This document shows, piece after piece, positions 5,482-9,708 of a DNA stretch of 9,708 nt. Below the pieces are notes generated by a model. It made no database searches. It worked only from the letters and a program-made list of their open reading frames with translations, and was not told the DNA's origin. The stretch is taken from assembly GCA_009782085.1 (NCBI GenBank), contig WQUN01000206.1, forward strand, positions 1-9,708, written 5' to 3'. The DNA comes from Bacillota bacterium (GTDB lineage: Bacteria; Bacillota; Clostridia; Lachnospirales; WQUN01). Each line of letters opens with the position of its first letter. The first letter of the stretch is position 1. The position numbers were made by a program, and so were the translations under genes.

Positions 5482-8400
5482 ACAGGAGCATCAAAAAAGT
5501 TCTGGTGATAGGCTCGGGGCCGATAGTCATCGGCCAGGCCGCGGAGTTCGACTACGCGGGCACCCAGGCCTGCCGCGTGCTCCGCGAGGACGGGATAGAG
5601 ATCGTCCTGGCCAACTCGAATCCGGCCACTATCCAGACCGACCAGCACATCGCCGACAGAATATATATCGAGCCGCTGACGCTCGCGACAGTCAAGCGGA
5701 TCATCGAGAAGGAGCGCGTGGACAGCGTCATGTCCGGAATGGGCGGGCAGACGGGCCTCACGCTCTCGATGCAGCTGGCCAAGAGCGGTTTCTTGAAAAA
5801 GAACGGCGCGCGCCTGCTGGGGAGCTCGCCGGAGGCCATAGACAAGGCCGAGGACAGGAAGATTTTCAAGGAGACCATGCAAAACATCGGCCAGCCGGTC
5901 ATCCCGTCGGTCATAGCCAACGACGTGGACGCGGCCGTGGAGTTTGCCGGGACCGAAGGCTACCCCCTTATCATCCGCCCGGCGTTCACCTTGGGCGGCA
6001 CCGGCGGCGGCATCGCGGACAACGAGGCCCAGCTTCGGGAAATCGCCCGCAACGGCCTGTCCCTCTCGCCGATTCATCAGGTTCTGGTGGAGAAGTGCGT
6101 CTCCGGCTGGAAGGAGATCGAGTTCGAGGTCATGCGCGACCGGGCCGGCAACGCCGTCACGATATGCTCGATGGAGAACTTCGACCCCGTCGGCGTGCAC
6201 ACCGGCGACAGCATCGTCGTCGCCCCCGCCGTGACGCTCTCGCAGAAGGAATACGGGATGCTCCGCTCCGCGGCCTTGGCCATCATCAACGAGCTGGGCG
6301 TGGAGGGCGGCTGCAACATCCAGTTCGCGCTGCACCCGGAGTCCTTCGAGTACGCCGTGATCGAGGTAAACCCGCGCGTCTCCCGCTCGTCGGCGCTGGC
6401 GTCCAAGGCCACGGGGTACCCCATCGCCAAGGTGGCGACGAAGATAGCCATCGGCTACAACCTGGACGAGATCGTGAACGCGGTCACCGGCACGACCTTC
6501 GCGTCCTTCGAGCCGGCCATCGACTACCTGGCGGTGAAGCTCCCGAAATGGCCGTTCGACAAATTCGTCTACGCCAAGAAGGAGCTCGGCACGCAGATGA
6601 AGGCCACGGGCGAGGTCATGGCGATCGAGGACTGCTTCGAGCGCGGGATACTCAAGGCGGTGCGCGGCGCGGAGATCGGGCTTTCCGATCTGAACCTGCC
6701 GCGGCTTGCGGACAAGACGGACGGCGAGATACGCAAGGCGCTCCGCAGCGTCACCGACCAGCGGCTGTTCGTGGTGTACGAGGCGCTGAAACGCGGCGTC
6801 GGCGTGGACGAGATATTCGACATTACGAAGATCGATCGGTGGTTCCTGCACTGCCTGAAAAACCTGGCGGAGGGCAAAACCGATACGCGGCCGAAGCCTG
6901 TAGTATACAAAATGGTGGACACCTGCGCGGCGGAGTTCGAGGCGCGCACGCCCTATTTCTACTCGGTCCGCAACGGGACGGAGAACGAGGCGCTGCCGTT
7001 CATAGAAAAGAGCGCGGCGAGCAAAAAGGAGCGCATAGTCGTGCTGGGCTCCGGGCCGATACGCATCGGCCAAGGCATAGAGTTCGACTACGCCTGCGTG
7101 CACTGCGTCTGGTCGCTTAAAAAGCTGGGTTACGAGGTCATCGTCATAAACAACAACCCTGAGACCGTCTCCACGGACTTCGACACGGCCGACAGGCTGT
7201 ACTTCGAGCCGCTTTGCGCGGACGAGGTCATGGACGTCATAAATATCGAGAAGCCGGTCGGCGTGATAGTGGCCTTCGGCGGCGGCACGGCGATAAAGCT
7301 GACGAAAAAGCTCCACGAGCGCGGCGTGACCATCATCGGCACCTCCGCGGACTCCATAGACATCTGCGAGGACAGGGACAGGTTCGACCGTCTGCTGGAG
7401 CGGCTCAACATCAGGCGTCCCGCCGGGCTGGGCGTCATGACGGAGCAAGAGGCCCTGGACGCGGCCGGCAAACTGGGCTATCCGGTGCTCATGCGGCCGT
7501 CGTACGTATTGGGCGGGCAGAACATGATCATCGCGTTCTCGCCGGAGGACATCTCGGAGTATATGAGGATAATCCTGAGTTCAAAACAGGACAATCCCGT
7601 TCTGATAGACAAATACCTGAGCGGCCGCGAGATAGAGGTCGACGCCATCTGCGACGGGACGGACGTGCTTATCCCAGGCATAATGGAGCACATAGAGCGC
7701 ACGGGCATCCACTCCGGCGACAGCATCGCCGTGTACCCCGCCGCGGACATAGACGACGCCCTGGCAAGCCAGATATTCGAAGTGACGAAAAAGATGTGCA
7801 TGGCCCTCGACGTGCGCGGGCTGGTAAATATACAGTACGTGCTTTATCACAACGAGATTTTCGTTATCGAGGTCAACCCGCGGGCGTCCCGCACGGTGCC
7901 CTATATCAGCAAGGTCACCGGCGTGCCGATGTGCGACCTGGCGACGCGGGTAAGCGTCGGAGCGACGCTCCGAAGCCTCGGCTATTCGTCCGGCATAGCC
8001 AAAACGCCGCCTTACGTGGCCGTGAAGGTGCCGGTGTTCTCGTTTGAGAAGCTGACGGACGTGGACACCTTGCTGGGGCCGGAGATGAAGTCCACCGGCG
8101 AGGTCCTGGGGATCGGCAAGAACCTGGAGGAGGCGCTGTACAAGGGCCTCGCGGCCGCCGGATACAGGATGCATAAGCGCGGCGGCGTGTTCGTGACCGT
8201 CCGCGACAGCGACAAGACGGAGATCACCGACATCGCGCGCAAATTCGCGGAGACCGGCTTCGACCTCTACGCCACGAAGGGCACGGCGAGCCTCCTTAGG
8301 CGCAACAACCTGCGCGTGGAGACGGTGAACAAGATACACGAGTGCCCGACGGACAACACATACACCCTTCTCGAGAGCGGGAAGATAAGCTATATCATCT

Positions 8401-9458
8401 CCACGTCCACCAGGGGGCGGAACCCCGCGATGGACGACGTGAAGATACGCAGGAAGGCATGCACGCTGGGCATTCCGTGCCTGACGTCCATAGACACGGC
8501 CAACGCCCTGGCGGACAGCCTCCTTTCGGGCTACAACGAGACGAACACGGAGCTCATCGACCTGAACGACATGCGCACGGAGCGCATGAATATCAGGTTC
8601 ACCAAGATGCAGAGCTGCGGGAACGACTATATATACATCAACTGCCTCGCCGCGGACGCCGCGGTAAACTCTCCCGAATCGCTGGCCGTGCTGCTCTCCG
8701 ACAGGCACTACGGCGTCGGCGGGGACGGCGTGATATTGATCTTGCCGCCCGTCTCGCCCGAGGCCGACGCGCGCATGAGGATATTCAACGTGGACGGCAG
8801 CGAGGGGGGCATGGCCGGCAACGGCATCCGCTGCATCGCCAAATTCCTCTATGACGGCGGGCTCGTGAACAAACGGCTGATGAAAATCGAGACCCGCTCC
8901 GGCGTGAAAGAGCTCTCCGTGGCCACGCGGAACGGCCTCGTGTCCAGCGTGAAGGTGAACATGGGAAAAGCGGAGCTGGCCTCGGACAGGGTGCCCGTGG
9001 ACGTCTCGGGGCTTCCGGGCGCGGAGCCGGGCGGCGCGGTCGTCAACCGGAGGGCGGCGGTCGGCGGCGCCGAATACTTCATCACCTGCGTGTCGATGGG
9101 CAACCCCCACTGCGTGGTTTTCCTGGACGACGCGGAGAGCCTGGACCTGCGCGACATAGGGCCGAAATTCGAGAACGACCCGCTGTTCCCGGACAGGGTG
9201 AACGCGGAGTTCGTGGAGGTCATGAGCCGCGACACGCTGAAGGTGCGCGTCTGGGAGCGCGGCAACGGCGCGACTTTGGCCAGCGGGACCGGCGCCTGCG
9301 CCGCCGCGGTGGCCGCCGTGCTGAACGGGTACTGCGAGAAAGGCCAGGATATAACCGTGCAGCTCCCCGGCGGGGATCTGGTGATAAATTATACCGACGA
9401 GGCCGTGTTCATGACGGGGGACTGCAAGAAGGTTTACGAGGGGGTTGTGGAGATATGA
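5472..9458 (+). CDS. carB: Carbamoyl phosphate synthase large subunit fused to diaminopimelate epimerase
   Basis: One uninterrupted frame of 1328 codons. Residues 1-1033 are CarB: the first ATP-grasp half (SGPIVIGQAAEFDYAG; carboxyphosphate synthesis, about 1-400), an oligomerisation linker with DTCAAEFEARTPYFYS, the second half from about 519 (SGPIRIGQGIEFDYA; carbamate phosphorylation) and an MGS-like allosteric region at about 915-1020 (YATKGTASLL, STSTRGRNP). It makes carbamoyl phosphate for pyrimidines and arginine. From M1039 the frame continues as a full-length DapF (about 290 residues): FTKMQSCGNDYIYINC, DRHYGVGGDGVI, GNGIRC, MGNPHCVVF and SGTGACAAAVAA. A linker of roughly 20 residues joins them. 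ATG 8571 and ATG 8586 could also start a separate DapF; GGAG lies three bases before the latter, which is too close for a good site. The start at 5472 has GGTGA at 5463-5467 and overlaps the carA stop. Confidence 0.93.
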   Translation: MPLDRSIKKVLVIGSGPIVIGQAAEFDYAGTQACRVLREDGIEIVLANSNPATIQTDQHIADRIYIEPLTLATVKRIIEKERVDSVMSGMGGQTGLTLSMQLAKSGFLKKNGARLLGSSPEAIDKAEDRKIFKETMQNIGQPVIPSVIANDVDAAVEFAGTEGYPLIIRPAFTLGGTGGGIADNEAQLREIARNGLSLSPIHQVLVEKCVSGWKEIEFEVMRDRAGNAVTICSMENFDPVGVHTGDSIVVAPAVTLSQKEYGMLRSAALAIINELGVEGGCNIQFALHPESFEYAVIEVNPRVSRSSALASKATGYPIAKVATKIAIGYNLDEIVNAVTGTTFASFEPAIDYLAVKLPKWPFDKFVYAKKELGTQMKATGEVMAIEDCFERGILKAVRGAEIGLSDLNLPRLADKTDGEIRKALRSVTDQRLFVVYEALKRGVGVDEIFDITKIDRWFLHCLKNLAEGKTDTRPKPVVYKMVDTCAAEFEARTPYFYSVRNGTENEALPFIEKSAASKKERIVVLGSGPIRIGQGIEFDYACVHCVWSLKKLGYEVIVINNNPETVSTDFDTADRLYFEPLCADEVMDVINIEKPVGVIVAFGGGTAIKLTKKLHERGVTIIGTSADSIDICEDRDRFDRLLERLNIRRPAGLGVMTEQEALDAAGKLGYPVLMRPSYVLGGQNMIIAFSPEDISEYMRIILSSKQDNPVLIDKYLSGREIEVDAICDGTDVLIPGIMEHIERTGIHSGDSIAVYPAADIDDALASQIFEVTKKMCMALDVRGLVNIQYVLYHNEIFVIEVNPRASRTVPYISKVTGVPMCDLATRVSVGATLRSLGYSSGIAKTPPYVAVKVPVFSFEKLTDVDTLLGPEMKSTGEVLGIGKNLEEALYKGLAAAGYRMHKRGGVFVTVRDSDKTEITDIARKFAETGFDLYATKGTASLLRRNNLRVETVNKIHECPTDNTYTLLESGKISYIISTSTRGRNPAMDDVKIRRKACTLGIPCLTSIDTANALADSLLSGYNETNTELIDLNDMRTERMNIRFTKMQSCGNDYIYINCLAADAAVNSPESLAVLLSDRHYGVGGDGVILILPPVSPEADARMRIFNVDGSEGGMAGNGIRCIAKFLYDGGLVNKRLMKIETRSGVKELSVATRNGLVSSVKVNMGKAELASDRVPVDVSGLPGAEPGGAVVNRRAAVGGAEYFITCVSMGNPHCVVFLDDAESLDLRDIGPKFENDPLFPDRVNAEFVEVMSRDTLKVRVWERGNGATLASGTGACAAAVAAVLNGYCEKGQDITVQLPGGDLVINYTDEAVFMTGDCKKVYEGVVEI
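8586..9458 (+). other. dapF: DapF (diaminopimelate epimerase) domain within the carB frame
   Basis: This is the C-terminal domain of the preceding entry, listed apart because its function differs: interconversion of LL- and meso-diaminopimelate for lysine and peptidoglycan. Family enzymes use two cysteines as a base/acid pair. The second is present (C1276 in SGTGACA, codon 9297-9299). The first, normally in the motif MCGNG, is replaced by alanine (MAGNGIRC, A1115, codon 8814-8816); the cysteine five residues later (IRC) remains. The substrate-site motifs GNDYIY, MGNPHC and ERGNGATLASGTG are retained, as is the two-lobed length. One-base epimerisation, another residue taking over, or a non-epimerase role are all possible. 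I vaguely recall MAGN-type variants in anaerobic Firmicutes but cannot confirm it. The stop overlaps the guaA start (ATGA, 9455-9458). Confidence 0.85.
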
Positions 9459-9708
9459 GCGAAACTTTGCTGGTTCTGGATTTCGGCGGGCACAGCGGGG
9501 AGCAGGTGGCGAGGATAGCCCGGAACAATCGGATCTATTCCGAGGTTTGGCCGGGGGAGACGTCCGCCGGCAAGCTCAAAGAGCTCTCGCCGATCGGAAT
9601 AATTCTGGGCGGCGGTCGGCCCGACGTCTGCGTTTACAAGGAGTCCGCGCCCAGGTGCGACCCGAAGATTTTCGACCTTGGCGTCCCCGTTTTGGGTATA
9701 TGTTACGG
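9455..9708 (+). CDS. guaA: GMP synthase (glutamine-hydrolysing), N-terminal part
   Basis: The first 84 codons run off the right edge. The product begins MSETLLVLDFGG and continues with NRIYSEVWPGET, SPIGIILGGG, APRCDPKIFDLGVPVLGICYG, the pattern of the class I amidotransferase domain of GuaA, which makes GMP from XMP. The catalytic cysteine is present (C83 in GICY, codon 9701-9703), in contrast to CarA. Two segments diverge from the usual GuaA pattern: DFGGHSGEQVARIAR where DFGGQ.NQLIARRVR is common, and GGGRPDVCVY where GGP.SV is common. The downstream His-Glu pair and the ATP-pyrophosphatase domain are outside the window. The ATG overlaps the preceding stop by ATGA, so it is translationally coupled to carB-dapF and belongs to the purF operon. 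A standalone guaA-like amidotransferase subunit or another class I amidotransferase is less likely. Confidence 0.85.
   Translation, partial: MSETLLVLDFGGHSGEQVARIARNNRIYSEVWPGETSAGKLKELSPIGIILGGGRPDVCVYKESAPRCDPKIFDLGVPVLGICY

Noticed and set aside
7957..7973. Near-perfect palindrome TCGGAGCG-A-CGCTCCGA inside carB
   Set aside because: Seen once, in conserved coding sequence (VSVGATLRS); probably chance in GC-rich DNA.
5478..9110. Long open frames on the minus strand opposite carB-dapF
   Set aside because: They are antisense shadows of a GC-rich gene with strong third-position bias; their translations show no family motifs and the plus strand is clearly coding.
1..9708. CRISPR array, prophage or complete insertion sequence
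   Set aside because: No regularly spaced repeats, integrase, transposase or phage gene is visible; the only mobile-like traces are the 103-bp inverted repeat and the broken toxin gene.

Overview
The window is GC-rich bacterial DNA from a Bacillota-like organism, most plausibly a Clostridia-type anaerobe. Evidence for this: an iron-sulfur, propeptide-bearing PurF of the Bacillus type, an S-layer-homology/L,D-transpeptidase wall protein, a diaminopimelate pathway gene, a CarB of clostridial flavour, TTG starts, and frequent AGG and ATA codons despite high GC. The exact lineage cannot be fixed from this sequence alone.

Layout, left to right. (1) Positions 1-1913 hold a co-directional plus-strand cluster: the 3' end of a flavodoxin/NAD(P)H-oxidoreductase-like gene, apt (adenine salvage, TTG start), and a secreted SLH + L,D-transpeptidase protein whose TTG start overlaps the apt stop. 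(2) Positions 1890-1992 form a 103-bp imperfect inverted repeat with TA-flanked ends. It runs into the last codons of the transpeptidase gene and supplies its stop codon, so it may be a MITE-like insertion. (3) Positions 2137-2512 hold a small antitoxin-like gene followed by a vapC toxin gene reduced to its first few codons and its PIN-domain C-terminus. (4) Positions 2583-2740 hold a complete minus-strand tRNA-Thr(CGU) unit with its own consensus promoter and a Rho-independent terminator. (5) From 2832 onward, a strong divergent promoter drives an operon of purF, carA, carB-dapF (one continuous reading frame) and guaA (5' part only). Starts and stops are tightly packed: carA/carB overlap by 10 bases and dapF/guaA by ATGA.

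The operon groups enzymes that commit nitrogen to purines (PurF, GuaA), to carbamoyl phosphate for pyrimidines and arginine (CarAB), and to diaminopimelate for lysine and peptidoglycan (DapF). The most notable result is at residue level. CarA has lost all three catalytic residues of its glutaminase triad (Cys to Gly, His to Thr, Glu to Asp) and a glutamine-contacting Ser, while its overall fold motifs remain. The synthetase halves of CarB look intact. This predicts a carbamoyl phosphate synthase fed by free ammonia rather than glutamine. The DapF domain fused to CarB lacks the first of its two catalytic cysteines (Cys to Ala) and keeps the second. PurF and the visible part of GuaA keep their nucleophilic cysteines, so the loss is specific and not general decay of amidotransferases.
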